Shown here: piece by piece, positions 13,348 to 25,493 of the stretch | Numbering within the stretch: the first letter of the stretch is position 1 | Layout of the letters: every line of letters starts with the position of its first letter | NCBI RefSeq assembly: GCF_009730915.1 | Contig: NC_052475.1 | Location: forward strand, 23,559,016 to 23,623,015 | Source of the DNA: Dioscorea cayenensis subsp. rotundata | Lineage: Eukaryota > Streptophyta > Magnoliopsida > Dioscoreales > Dioscoreaceae | Direction of reading: 5' to 3' | DNA: 64,000 nt | The notes under the pieces: model-generated | The model's input: only the letters and a program-made list of their open reading frames with translations | What the model was told of the DNA's origin: nothing | The model's database searches: none | Made by a program: the position numbers and the translations under genes

Positions 13348-16300
13348 AATATAAAATGCAGACCCTCTAAATGCCACTTAGTCAAAGAAGTTATTTCTAA
13401 TTGCAAAGCTGATATTGTTTGTTTTCAAGAAACTAAACTTCAAAACCTTCATAGTTCCCTATGGAGATTAATCGAAGGCAAACACATTGACTCTTTTGAT
13501 TTCCTACCGGCCCAAGGCACTGCTGGTGGTATTATCCTTGCTTGGGACAGCTCGCAACTTACTGGACATTTAATTTATAAGGGATCCTTTACCATTTCCA
13601 TTAAATTTACTAATCGCCTTGATAACTCCACTTGGTCTTGCACCAGCGTCTACGGGCCAAACTCCAGATCTTTTCGGCCTGATTTTTGGAATGAGCTCAG
13701 AACCCTAAAAAATCTCATCACAACTCCATGGGTTATTTGTGGCGATTTCAACACGATTTTCTCCTTAGAAGACAAAAATAACGGTATCTTTAATCCTAGA
13801 GATATCACTGAATCCCAATGCTTTCTAACTGAACTGGATCTTATTGACCCTCCCATTTGTGGAAGAAAATTCACATGGTCCAATGGGCAATCTAACCCTA
13901 TCTGGGTCCGACTTGACCGATTCCTTTACTCTCATGATTGGACCTCCTTATATCCGAGAACTTCTCAATTTGATCTCCCCAGATTTGGATCGGATCATTC
14001 TCCCATTTGTCTCGATTTTGGACTGCACCAAAATAGATCCCGAATCTTCAAATTTGAGAAATTCTGGTATACCAACCCTAATATCATCAATCTTATTCAA
14101 GAATGGTGGTTGGATCCTAGCCCTGTTGGCTGTGGTGCGTTCATCTTTTCCAAAAAACTTGCACATTTAAAAGCCAACCTTCGCATTTGGGCCAAGAACA
14201 ATTTTTGTGCTTCAAAGATTCTTAAAAGCAATCTCCTCGCAGAATTACACTCCTTTGACATTATTAGTGAATGTAGACCCCTCTTAGAGGATGAATCCAA
14301 CCGCCTTTCCCAAATTCGCTCTGAACTCTACAATATCTTAAACCAGGAAGAAATTTACTGGAAACAACGCTCCAGGATCACTTGGCTTAGAGAGGGAGAT
14401 TCGAACACTAAATTTTTTCACCAAATCGCAAATGGCAGGAGAAATAGAAACCACATACCTCGTATTCTTCATAATGGCTTTTGGTTTGACGACAACGCTC
14501 ATATTGGTAGAATTTTTACCGATCATTATCGCTCTATCTTTGGCACTCCTTTGCCAAATAGATTTCTCCTGGATTGGCACTTTCTTTTCGATTACAAGGT
14601 TAGAATTGATCTCTCCCAGCTTGAACTACCTTTCACCACTGAAGAAATCAAACAAGCTGTTTTTGGCCTTAACCCTGACAAAGCTCCTGGTCCTGATGGA
14701 TTCCCTATTTTCTTCTTCCAAAAACATTGGACCATCCTCCAAGACACACTTGTTAAACTTTGCGAGGACTTCTTCGAAGGCACAATCAACCTTGAGCGCA
14801 TTAACTGGATACATATTGCTCTTATTGCAAAAAATAATTCGCCTGGCGAAGTAAAGGACTTCCGACCCATCAGTCTTATCAATTCCACTTGTAAAATTAT
14901 CTCCAAAATACTTGCTAATCGTCTCAATACTGTTATCGGTTTGCTTGTCGATGAATCTCAATCCGGATTTATTAAAGGCAGATGTATTGCGGACAACATT
15001 GTTGGTGCACAAGAAATAATTTTCAACTTACAAAAACACAAACGTCTTGGACATATCTTTAAAGTGGACTTCGCTGAAGCCTTCGATTCTCTTGATTGGA
15101 ATTTCCTTCTCGAAATTCTTGCTGCTAGAGGCTTTGGACCTAAATGGATCTCCTGGGTTCATTCCATACTTAGCACTGCCAAGGCCCAATTCCTTATCAA
15201 CGGATCCACTCAGGACTACATTCGTTGCAAAAGAGGTTTGAGGCAAGGTGATCCCCTCTCTCCTCTGCTCTTTGCCCTTGCCACTGATGTTCTGAGCGCT
15301 ATGTTCTCCCATGCTCTCAAATCCAAAGTTCTGGTGGGGATCCCCTTGAACCATTCTGATAACATCTGCCACCTCCAATATGCTGATGATCTTCTTATCT
15401 TCACTACTGGAGGACAGGAAGATCTTCATATCATTAAACTTATACTGTATCTTTATGAAGGCTCTTCTGGCTTATCCATCAATTTTTTTCAAAAAGTCGC
15501 TCTACTCCTCTAACTATGGCTATCAACCCCATCACTCCTCGCCTAGAATCCTAAACCTGCACACGTGAGTGCCTCCCCAATCACCTACTTAGGTGTACCT
15601 CTTTCTGGTCGTAGACCCAAACGTATCGATTGGGCGAAACTCATTAACATGGTTCGCTCCAGGCTCACCTCTTGGAATGCAAATTACCTCTCACTTGGTG
15701 GACGCTTAACGCTCCTTAACTCTATTCTCTCAACCGTCCCTGTTTACTGGATGTCAGTTTTCAAGCTCCCCGCTTGGGTGATCAAAGATATTGATAAAAT
15801 CCGGAGAGATTTCCTTTGGAAAGGCCCCAATCTGGGACCCAAAGGAGTCAGATTGATTGCCTGGAGTAGGATCACTAGACCTCGGGATATGGGAGGCTGG
15901 GGAATCCTTAACCTTCAGACCTTCAATAACGCTTTACTTGGAAAGTGGTGGTGGAAATTAACTTGTAATCCTAATAGCAGTTGGGCCAAAATCATCCACG
16001 CTAATTATTCCATAAGTGACACTGTTGGAGTGCTATCTCATACCCCACCCAGAAACAAATCCTTTTTTTGGGCAGGGGTGACTTCCACATTACCTCCCTT
16101 CCGTTCTTGCATAACGAAATCCATCAGAAACGGCTCTAACACTTCACTTTGGTATGATCGTTGGCATGCTGGACTTCGTCTTAAAGATTGTTGGCCCGAT
16201 CTATTCATTGATTGCACTGCTCCATGGATAACCATCAAACAATTCACGCATTATCTAAACAACACCGAACTCTTATTTCCCACTTCCACCCCCAACATGT

Positions 16301-17229
16301 TATCTGCCCTTCTTGATATTATCCCTGATTGCTCCCAGACTCAAGATGATGTTCACACTTGGACTCTTGATAGAAGTGGCACATTCACTGTAAAATCCTT
16401 TTATAAATTTCTCATTGATGGTGGAACACGCAGCCGCTTTTATCCCCTTTTCTCGAAAAAAATCAACGCCCAAGCAAAATTACTCTCTTCGTTGGTCATT
16501 TGCGGGGAGGACAAAATCCTCACTCTCTCAAATCTCTTCAAAAAAAGGTTACAATTTCCAAAAATTCCACCGACACCGTGTCCTTTGCCACAATGCATCC
16601 GAAAAAAATCTTCAACACCTCTTCATCGATTGTGAATTTTTCTAAACGATCTCGGGCACTCTTTTCACAAATTTTTAGAAGCAAACTCTCTTCCACGGAC
16701 AATCCCCTCACTCGTGGACCATTTGGATACCATCCTTAGCCCCTCGAAAGACCGAATCCTCCGGGACCTCACGTCCCGTGCAATCCTCGTGGAATATCCG
16801 GCTTGAAAGAACTATTCGCATCTTTCAATTGACCGCATCTTCGCATCTCAATATTATTTATAAAACTGCTAACATGCTTCTTTCCTGGTTCTCAACAGCA
16901 GCCGACAGACATCAACAAAGCCTCAATGAAGCTTCACAATCAATCAAGCGCTCGCTCAACTTTTTTAGCGCTAGAGCCTCAAATCCTAATGGCGATCTCG
17001 ACCACGACACTGCTCCGGCATAGTTACTCCTACTACTTCTCTAATAAGGCCTGAGATGCCAGACGGTGTCTTCCGCCTGATTAGACTTCCCTCTACTTTT
17101 TGCCTCTTTGCTTTCTCCTCTGTACTTTTTTCCCCTCACTTCTGGTGAGAGGATTTAACACTTTGTACTTTTGTTCTCCTTTTAATAAATCAGTGGTTTA
17201 TCCACTTTTATTCAAAAAAAAAAAAAAAT
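13348..17229 (+). mobile_element. 5'-truncated, inactivated L1-type LINE (endonuclease, reverse transcriptase, zf-RVT)
   Basis: A non-LTR retrotransposon lacking ORF1 and the start of ORF2. One frame, open from about 13348 to 15513, encodes an apurinic-type endonuclease (motifs CFQETKL, CGDFNT, GSDHSP) followed by reverse transcriptase (APGPDGFP, FRPISL, GLRQGDPLSP and the catalytic YADD at 15379-15390). The catalytic motifs look intact. The frame breaks in a T run at 15483-15489; the C-terminal part resumes at about 15565-16635 with the post-RT region and a zinc-binding zf-RVT-like segment that is itself frameshifted near 16440-16640. The 3' UTR (about 16650-17213) ends in a poly(A) tract at about 17214-17227. 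No clear target duplication was found. At least three frame breaks make it non-autonomous today. Confidence 0.92.
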
Positions 17230-19640
17230 GTTGTCTAACACATCTTTACTCACACTTTGGAGAGAAAATTGTTTAAAATAATTGTAACTAACAAATCTCC
17301 TTTTTTTATTAATATTCTAATAAGATAATATAGTGTAAATTTATTGTTAAAATAATTTTAATATGCGCATTTTTTTTTGTGAAAATTTTTATTTTAATAT
17401 ATTTATTTCTATGGATTTTTTTAATTTATTGATATTTTGAGTTTTTTTGCTTATGATGATTTGTGTGTGTGTGTGTGTGTTTTTACTTTTGTGTGTGTGT
17501 GTGTGTTTTTTTTTAACTTTATGTTTATCTATAATTGGTTTTTTTTCACTTAAAAATTATAGTTTTGAAAATACAATCTTTTGAATATATACATGAGATT
17601 GCTTTTAAAATATAATAATATTATTATTTTGCATTCATTGTGATTTTTGAATCAAATGAATAATTATTCTTCTTTCCAATTCTCAAATTAAAAAATTATA
17701 GATTTAAAAATACTTGTAAATATATCCACTGTATATCTATGAGTTTGCTTTTAAAAGATTGCATTGAAAATTTGCACTCATTGTAATTTTTATATTAAAT
17801 AAAAAAACTACAATTTGTTAAATTATCAACATTAATGATGGATCACAAATTTATTTTATAAATATAAAATTTAAAAAATAGAAAATTAAACAGAAACATA
17901 CTATGTTATTTCATGGAGTGGCTAGTTCATGAAGTCAAACAGATGTCTAGTTGGTCTATAGGTCATAATAAAATTATATAAAATACACACACAAAATTTT
18001 AAATTCGGAGGAGAAAAACAGTTTTTGTTAATTGTATATTTTTAGTAAAAGAAGGTATTGCATAACAAGTGAGTCTTTTGCCCGCTGAAACAATCCAATA
18101 TATGTTAACATAATGATTGGTGTTAATAATTTTTATCTATCATTATTGGGTTCTATATAGATGCTTATATTCTCAGTAAACAGTTGTGTTCGAACTTACG
18201 CTCACAGTATAATGAGGGCATGACCGTTTACATTTTATAAACAAATGAAATATAAAAGTAATTAAAAAAAATGGCTGGTTCATGTAAGAGAGAGTTGTGT
18301 ATGTGGGTGCAATTATATATGTATATATATCATTTATTTTATTATATAGAAATAAATCTCTTTTTGGTGATTGGTCGTCCTCAACAAAATGGGGGTAGAG
18401 CAATGTACAATCGCTTATTGTACACGGGTGCAATTGTGTCTAATTAATTATTGTTTAAAAATTTAAATAATGGAAAACTGAAGGGATGATAACCATGTGA
18501 CTTTAAAGAATCTTTTTAATTATTGTTTAAAATTTTAAATAATTTAAAGAATCTTGTTAACTCTAAATTGAAAATTATGATTAATATAAAATCTCAGCAT
18601 TGTCCTTTTCTTTGGAAAAGATAACCACAAATTTATCATTTGATAAAATTCTAAAAAACAATTGAAATATATATATATAAAGACAAAATTGTAAATATAT
18701 GATATTTAAAAAGTTAAAATATGTTGCATTATCTCAAACTATCAAAAGATAATTTTTATAATTAAAAATTTCATCCTCTAACATTATACTGTTTGTTACG
18801 ATACACTAACTCTATAATAATGTGGATAACCTAATAACATTTGTCGAATTAATCACTAGATAAATACTTGTTTGAAGGCATTAAGCAAAAATAATCATAA
18901 ACTAAACAATTATACCTAATTAACACTTGATGCACCATTTATTTTTTAATTTTGCACAACACTTATTTGATTGAACCAACGATACAATAAATGATTTCTC
19001 TAATTTTTTACATTAACAACTCACTTGGCTAATCCTTAATATAGGTCTGGCTAATATCTATCCAATTGACACGGAAGGTTTTAGCTTTTCACATTGATCA
19101 ACCTTTCAGATTTTTCTGATAATCACCAAATAAATAGATGTTTGGTTATAACAACCAAACATCTAATCATCCAATACATGTCAGACTACCCTAACTATAA
19201 AGTAAATACAATTTTTGTATTTTTACATTGACCAACCAATTACGATGACATTTGTCAATCTACATAATAACAGATGTTTTTTTTTTGTATTTTTACATTG
19301 ACCAGTGATTTTTTTTTTAATGGATTTTTGGCATTGACTAATAACTCAGGATAAAACACTCGAGATCAGATTAGACAAATCACATAATAAATAAGGTTTT
19401 TAAAATTTTAACAGAATCAACGATCATATAACATCTGTCAAACTGGGCCAGTAAAAAGTCTACACCCTTAATGTATAACGCCTGTATTATATATTTAAAA
19501 AAATTATTAATTAACTAAAATTTATTTTCTTAAATTTTCTTTTAAAAAAAAACAATTAGGCATCAATTAATATTCTCATCTTTCTTGTTGAGACCGGGCG
19601 AACGTGTGCGCGTGGAAGTGGGTGGACGCGACTTTTAGCG
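17230..19640. other. AT-rich intergenic with weak diverged repeats
   Basis: No gene was recognised. GT microsatellites lie at about 17462-17480 and 17491-17505. Between about 18780 and 19470 loosely related phrases recur (ACATTTGTC, TTTACATTGACCA, ACATAATAA...), suggesting an old, degraded tandem or mobile repeat. Confidence 0.5.
19135..19165. repeat. Perfect short inverted repeat (hairpin)
   Basis: Arms of 13 bp, TAGATGTTTGGTT (19135-19147) and its exact complement (19153-19165), separated by a 5-base loop. It lies in AT-rich repeat-like sequence about 800 bp upstream of the WRKY gene. Function unknown. Confidence 0.85.
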
Positions 19641-19676
19641 CGCCAGCGCCGACGTGGAGGCTGACTTTGATCCCCT

Positions 19677-19698
19677 TTGACTTTTGTCGAAAAGTCAA
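19677..19698. promoter_or_regulatory. Inverted pair of W-boxes upstream of the WRKY gene
   Basis: TTGACT (19677-19682) and its inverted copy AGTCAA (19693-19698) are separated by 10 bases, about 290 bp before the WRKY start codon. W-boxes (TTGACY) are the binding sites of WRKY factors, and clustered W-boxes are common in WRKY promoters, so auto- or cross-regulation is likely. This is inferred from sequence only. Confidence 0.65.
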
Positions 19699-19986
19699 GC
19701 GGTAAACCAAACAAGAAACTGAAAACCAGAGTGGTTTTAGAAGTATCCTATGCCCCCACCTTTAAAACCACTTCATTTACCATTTATCCCCACATCTCCC
19801 AAAACCACCATTCCTGCTATTCTTTTTTTTGTTTCTCTTCTCTCCTTCTTCTCTTCTCTTCTCCTCTGTTATCTCTCCCACCGAAAAAGTCAGCGCCTTC
19901 TCTGACTCTCCCTCTTCTTGATGGCGAGAATAACGCCTGTACTGATCTAGCTGAGCACGAATCCCAAAGCTAGTTTCAGTGGTGAG

Positions 19987-21209
19987 ATGGAAGAGAGCGA
20001 CAACGACTGGGACCTGTTTGCAGTTGTGAGGAGCTGCCGGCGAACTCAACCTCCTGCGCCGACAAGGGATGCCTTCTCGTTCTTTTGTTCTCCGTTTCCT
20101 CCGGAGGTTCCCTCCGTGTTTCCCTCCCCCGTGAAGGAAGAGGTGGTTCTTGGATGTGGAACTTGTTTCCCGGATCTTGCTGGGGGTTCTTCTAGAGATG
20201 GAGCACTGCTTGAAGAGCTTTGTAAGCCTTTCTTCCCAAAGCCTATTCTGCAACACCATCCGATCCCTTCTCCTTCTCCTTCTCCGGCCCAGATACGGCC
20301 CAGGATGGCCCAGATCCCTCGGTCCAAAAGAAGGTGAGTTTAGATACAACCTCCATTTCTTCAGTTAATGGTACTGGAATTTTAAATTAAAGATTTATTT
20401 TATTTATTTATTTATTTATTTATTTTGGACAGAAAGAACCAGCAAAAGAGGGTGGTATGCCATGTTCCGGCTGATGGTTTAGCTTCTGATATGTGGGCTT
20501 GGAGGAAGTACGGCCAGAAACCCATCAAAGGGTCACCTTATCCCCGGTGAGCTTCATATTATGTTTTTATTTTCTCAGTCAACTTTATATATATAAATAT
20601 TTTTTTAATTAACAAATTAATATTTGGAAATGGAAACACAGGGGTTACTACAGATGCAGTAGTTCAAAGGGATGCCAAGCAAGAAAGCAGGTGGAGAGGA
20701 GCAGGGAAGACCCGGGCGTGCTCATAATCACGTACACAGGAGAGCACAACCACCCAGTGCCCACCCATCGGAACTCACTCGCAGGTAGCACTCGCTCCAA
20801 GCTCTCACCAGCCGCCGGTGCTGGCGCTGGTGGTGATGCGGCACCGGTATCACCACCAACATCAGTGGTTGGGCACTCGCCGACGACCCCGATAACTTCA
20901 TCGATGGAGGAGGAAACGGAACTCTTGGTGGAGGATATGGAGGTTATGGGTGATGATGATTTGGTGTTCATGGGGTTGAATGAGGTGGTGGACGGCGGTG
21001 ATATGGCGGCGGAGGATGATGAAGTTTCTAGGTTTTTCCAGGATCAGAGCTTTCCGCCGCCGTTGCCTTGGTTGGGTAATGATCCAAACAACAACACCGC
21101 TTTCCAGGATCAGAGCTTTCCGCCGCCGCTTCCTTGGTTTGGTAATGATCCAAACAACAACAGTAATAACAACACCGCCACCGCCACCGCCGCCGCCGGC
21201 GGGGTGTGA
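19987..21209 (+). CDS. WRKY: WRKY transcription factor, group IIe (WRKY22/27/29-like), 3 exons
   Basis: A nuclear DNA-binding regulator; family members act in immune signalling and senescence. Exons are 19987-20333, 20433-20546 and 20642-21209, in frame, giving 342 residues. The single WRKY domain has an intact WRKYGQK (139-145) and a C-X5-C-X23-H-X1-H zinc finger (C159, C165, H189, H191). The second intron splits the arginine codon of PYPR, the conserved R-type intron inside WRKY domains. The domain text ([33 protein letters not shown]) matches the group IIe style. Basic residues SKRRKNQQKR just before the domain may be the nuclear signal. The acidic C-terminal tail carries a 22-residue unit repeated twice ([19 protein letters not shown]), then Asn and Ala runs, and may be an activation region. 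The gene looks intact. Confidence 0.95.
21036..21161 (+). repeat. 66-bp in-frame tandem duplication inside the WRKY coding sequence
   Basis: Units start at 21036 and 21102 with only a few base differences. The duplication is a multiple of three and adds 22 residues to the C-terminal tail without breaking the frame. Confidence 0.9.
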
Positions 21210-22899
21210 CCGTAAGGAGATTAGGGGGGCGTTGAATCTTTGTCCTTTCTAACAATTTCAGTGTTTTTGGTGTTTCTTGGGGTTTATAGAAAAAGGGTTG
21301 AAGAAAAACATGTAATTAATTTCCTTTCTCTAGTTCAGATTGTAATTGACTTAGATACCAATTCTGTTCTTTTTTTAAAATTTTATATATAAACTTAAGT
21401 GGGTTGTGTGAAAAGATGGTTTTGTTTAATTTGTTAATGTATTAGTATTTTCTTTTTCTTTTTCTTTTTTTTAATTTAGTCGGAATGGATTGACTTTTTA
21501 AGCCGAGATCATGGATTCCATGCGAGCGAATAGTCAACGCGGCAAAACAAGGGCAATATAATAGAAGGATTAGGCACTGCAAAATTGTCTTTCATATTTA
21601 CCCACAAGCCAAGAAGTGAGGTGTTCCTACTTTTTCTTTTGCAGTTAATCCCACATCCTAAATAAATGGTACTGCAAAATAAAACAATTTACATAACTAT
21701 TTGTTTATTTCATTCAACCGAAACCATTTTTACATAAAAGGAAAAGTCTTAACGTAAGAAAGGACTAAAAACTAAAAAGTCAAATAAAAGGCTACATAAA
21801 AGGCAAACTAAGAAATGGGTAAGTACCCATAAGGAGGCAATGTATAACAAATCACCCAAGTTAGAGTGGTCATGACCCCAAATGTAGATGCTGGCATTGG
21901 CTGGCTGGCAAAAGGATATGCCTTGGTCTTGAGGTAACCAAGTACACAGCAAAGACCAGGAATACTTTGTCAACAAGATCCCAAGGTTCCTAACAGAAGG
22001 GGTGAGACAAAAGGTACTCTTAAGGGAGATGAGGAATTGGTACAATAGTTAAGATTTACAATACCTCTCTCATTGTGCAGAACTTCTATGTATGATTCAA
22101 CTGAAAAATATATTTACTGATAAATTTATGAGCCCTTGCTAGTTGCTACATGCCCTTTGCTCAGATTAAGTGCTTTGAAATCTTGATGAAAGTGAAATTA
22201 GAAGATGCTACACAGGGCAAAACATCAAGGTCTGGTCATTAGGGATGAATAAAGGAGCTGACTAAAGCATCAATTTCCATTGCGGGTAGATATAAAAACA
22301 GCTTTTGCAAAGAAATTTGAAGCAACTATCATTATTTCTGGGAGAAAGAAAATCATCATGTTGTTTCAGTAATTCAAGAAGGATATCTGGTTGAAGAGAT
22401 CATGCAACAGATATTATCAACCATAAGAACCATAACACAAGATCTAGTTATTACCAGAACATAGCTTTGGCACATTTCTCTCACCATCTCATGCGGTCGT
22501 GTTTGTGACAGACAGCCAACACACAAATGTACAGGCAATATACCACGCAATCGTACATATGAACTCCACTATATCTTGGTCTTGTCAGCAATGCACAGTT
22601 ACAAACCAAGAAAGATAGAATTTTGTTGGTCCACTGATTAGCAAAATAACAAGTAGAGATTTACTTTATTTCAATTTATGGTGCCTATCCATATTAGGCT
22701 GCAGTAATTTGAAAGGCGTAATAGGAGATAGATTGTGAGATCCTCTGAGTTCAGCACTTACAGAAAAGCAGTTTATGTTGGGTCTAGTTCCACCAGACTG
22801 GCAATGTGCATGCACAAATCTTCAGCCGTGGATGTAAAGATATTCCACTAAAGTGCCACCCTGTACAGCTATCCATGGTCCCTGATAAACATTGAACAA
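21210..22899. other. Intergenic / probable 3' UTRs
   Basis: Begins with the WRKY 3' UTR. From about 21700 the sequence is less AT-extreme and of high complexity, and may be the 3' UTR of the small minus-strand gene ending at 22900. No coding frame is supported. Confidence 0.45.
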
Positions 22900-25493
22900 T
22901 CACAAATAACTTGCTTTGTTTTCAGCCACATCATAATTCTCCATCCAGTTAACCTGAAAGGAGGGAAACACTAAAGCATATTATCTGAATTATCTTTCAG
23001 GATAAAAAATAGCAGTTAGCTCAATATCTAAAACACCTCCACCACTGATTTAGAAAAAGCATGATAAGGAAATTGTAATTTTGAGTCACCGAGAACCAAA
23101 ATGTGGCCAGTAAAGAGTAGGACAGTGACCCATACAGAAAACATTCCAGAGAACCTTCGAGAATATGAAAACAGCACTGTCAACCTCACCCATTCAACGT
23201 TTATAATGATGAATAAGCTGATCTGAGATGCGGCCAGTAGAGAAGGACAGTGACCCTCACAGAAAACATTGCAAGATAACTTTCGACAACATGAAAACAT
23301 CACTCACAGTCTCATGTATTCAACGTCTATAATGATGAAGAAGCTGATCTTGATAGAAACAGCTGGAAGTGTTTAGAAAGAAAATTTCATCATCATATTC
23401 AATTGAATGAAAAAGCAAAAGAAAAAGAAACAAGATAAGCAAATGGAAGGAAACCAACTGACGAAACTGATGTTCTGTTTTCTTTCATCATTTTTCTTTT
23501 TCTAATTATCCTCTATCCTCCCTGATGGAGCACCAACTTAGCATAATGAACAGAACATCAACAAATCAACTATTATATGACATGGAATTGGTTGACCTGA
23601 AGGATGGATAAGATCCATATTTCCTTCAGATTCTTTAACAAATCTCATGGCCATTGGTCAACAATTCCAACAGAGAAGCAAAATATAAAGATATACTTTT
23701 ACTCATATTCAAAAATGAATGCATAACAAGATAAAGTTAAAGTATAGAAAATTCCAAAACCATTTATATACTCAAGAATGGAACTAATGATACCAAGTGG
23801 CATTAATATTGTATAAGTTTATTAAATCGCTAAGAATTGCTAGCTTTTTCCCCCATTTCAAAATATCATTGTAAGTAAGGAAAAAAGAATTCGGTAATGA
23901 CTAATACAGACCTCAGCACACTTGTGAAACTGATGTTCTGTTTTCTTTCATCATTTTTCATTTTCTAATTATCCTCTATCCTCTCTGATGGAACACCAAC
24001 TTAGCATAATGATCAGAACATCAACAAATCAACTATTATGTGACATGGAATTGGTTGACCTTAAGGATGGATAAGATGCATATTTCCTTCAGATTCTTTA
24101 ACAAATCTCATGGCCATTGGTCAACAATTCCAACAGAGAAGCAAAATATATAGATATACTTTTATTCATATTCAAGAATGAATGCATAACAAGATAAAGT
24201 TAAAGCATAGAAAATTCGCAAACCATATTATATACACAAGAACAGAACTAATGATACCAAGTGGCATTAATATTGTATAAGTTTATTAAATCGCTTAAGA
24301 ATTGCTAGTTTTTTCCCATTTCAAAATATCATTGTAAGTTTGTAAGTAAGGAAAAAAGAATCCGGTAATGACTAATACAGACCTCAGCACACTTGGTGGG
24401 GTGGGGGGGGCAGCATTGCAGCATTGCAGCTCTGCTGCAGAGGCATACTTGCCATCAGAAAATCATCATTGTCATATGTACTACTGTACAGGTGCATGTG
24501 ATGCACTTGAGTATAATTTTTTGGATAAATACCATCTTTACCATTGTTCCAGATCATATTGTTCATTCATCGCAGCTATTATTAGACCTTGTAAATTTTG
24601 CTCATTTTTCATCCATGTAGTTGATGTGGCATCCATATGGGATACAAAACAAAATCCAGGTTTTTTATTAAATTGTTTCCTAATGATGTACCAGTTTGGC
24701 CAAACATGGATGGTGATGTGGCTTGTCCAATAGGATTGAGATTCCATGTCATCATCCATGTGGACAAGATAAACAACATTCACATGGCTTATAATATACA
24801 AGAATGATAAAAACAAACAATACCTATAATGCACAAAGACCATATTGAGATTTTCTAAAAGTTCCCTTCAAGAAAAATTAATATGAAATAACAGAGGACT
24901 ATAAATGCAGAACACTAATATGATTTCACTAATGCATGTTCATGAAAACATACCTTACAAGCAATACATTTATCAAATTCAAAGTGAAAGTTCTGCATGG
25001 TATAGAATGATTATAAAACTCAGGCCAATGAAATTTATAAATCCAATCAACAACATAGAGAACATATTGTAGATATCCATGAACAAAATCTAATTGTTTT
25101 TCTAAGTTTCTAACACAAAAAATTCCAAACCAAAACCATAGAAAACTAATTTATGTGCAAAAATAGAGTCTTGCTAATAATTTTTGGGGATGGATTTACA
25201 TGGACTAGGGCTCCAATCCCATCCAATGCAACAACCAATGTAAACCATCATGACAGCAATCCCTTCTTCCGAGATGCCCTTCGCCACACCACTAAAACCC
25301 TCGAAGCCGAGACCACCAACTGCGTTGATTCTCCAAGCAAACACACACACAATTTGGAATCAACCATGAAGGAGGACGACAATTAGATTACCTGAGAGTG
25401 AGAGGTCGGCAGAGAAGGGGAATCATGACCGTTGACGACCGTGGGGGCAAATTCTCCGGCTATAAGCTCGCCGGAGAAGAAGGGGTGGGCCAT
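22900..25493 (-). CDS. Probable three-exon gene for a small (~64 aa) protein of unknown function
   Basis: Proposed exons on the minus strand are 25493-25392, 24992-24954 and 22953-22900. All three are in phase 0 and join without a stop: 102 + 39 + 54 nt = 64 residues plus TGA. Exon 1 starts at an ATG in a strong context (GCGCCATGG), begins MAHPFFSGEL and ends at donor CAG|GTAATC. Exon 2 follows CCATGCAG and ends at a near-perfect donor, AAG|GTATGT; it encodes NFHFEFDKCIACK. Exon 3 follows a good pyrimidine tract (GTTTCCCTCCTTTCAG) and encodes VNWMENYDVAENKASYL. I do not recognise the protein. Exon 2 resembles the FEFDKCIAC ferredoxin-like stretch of plastid NdhI, but the flanking exons do not. 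An extra 18-nt phase-0 microexon at 23929-23912 (FHKCAE) is possible, with weaker splice signals. The GC-rich first exon stands out sharply from its flanks. Confidence 0.5.
23101..23354. repeat. Tandem duplication, ~127-bp unit
   Basis: Units at 23101-23227 and 23228-23354 share strings such as GGACAGTGACCC, CAGAAAACATT and TTCAACGT.TATAATGATGAA, with small indels. It lies in the long intron of the proposed small gene. Confidence 0.85.
23463..24396. repeat. Tandem duplication, ~463-bp unit
   Basis: Units at about 23463-23925 and 23926-24396 are highly similar along their whole length (both open GAAACTGATGTTCTG and close with AATACAGACCTCAGCACACTTG). They differ by scattered substitutions and small indels, so the duplication is real rather than a simple assembly collapse artefact. 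It sits directly downstream of the 127-bp duplication. Confidence 0.93.

Noticed and set aside
19777-20349. 190-codon minus-strand frame over WRKY exon 1
   Set aside because: Low-complexity basic peptide antisense to a validated WRKY exon; no independent support.
25153-25386. 77-codon plus-strand frame upstream of the SGT1 region
   Set aside because: No recognisable features; it overlaps the first intron of the better supported minus-strand small gene.
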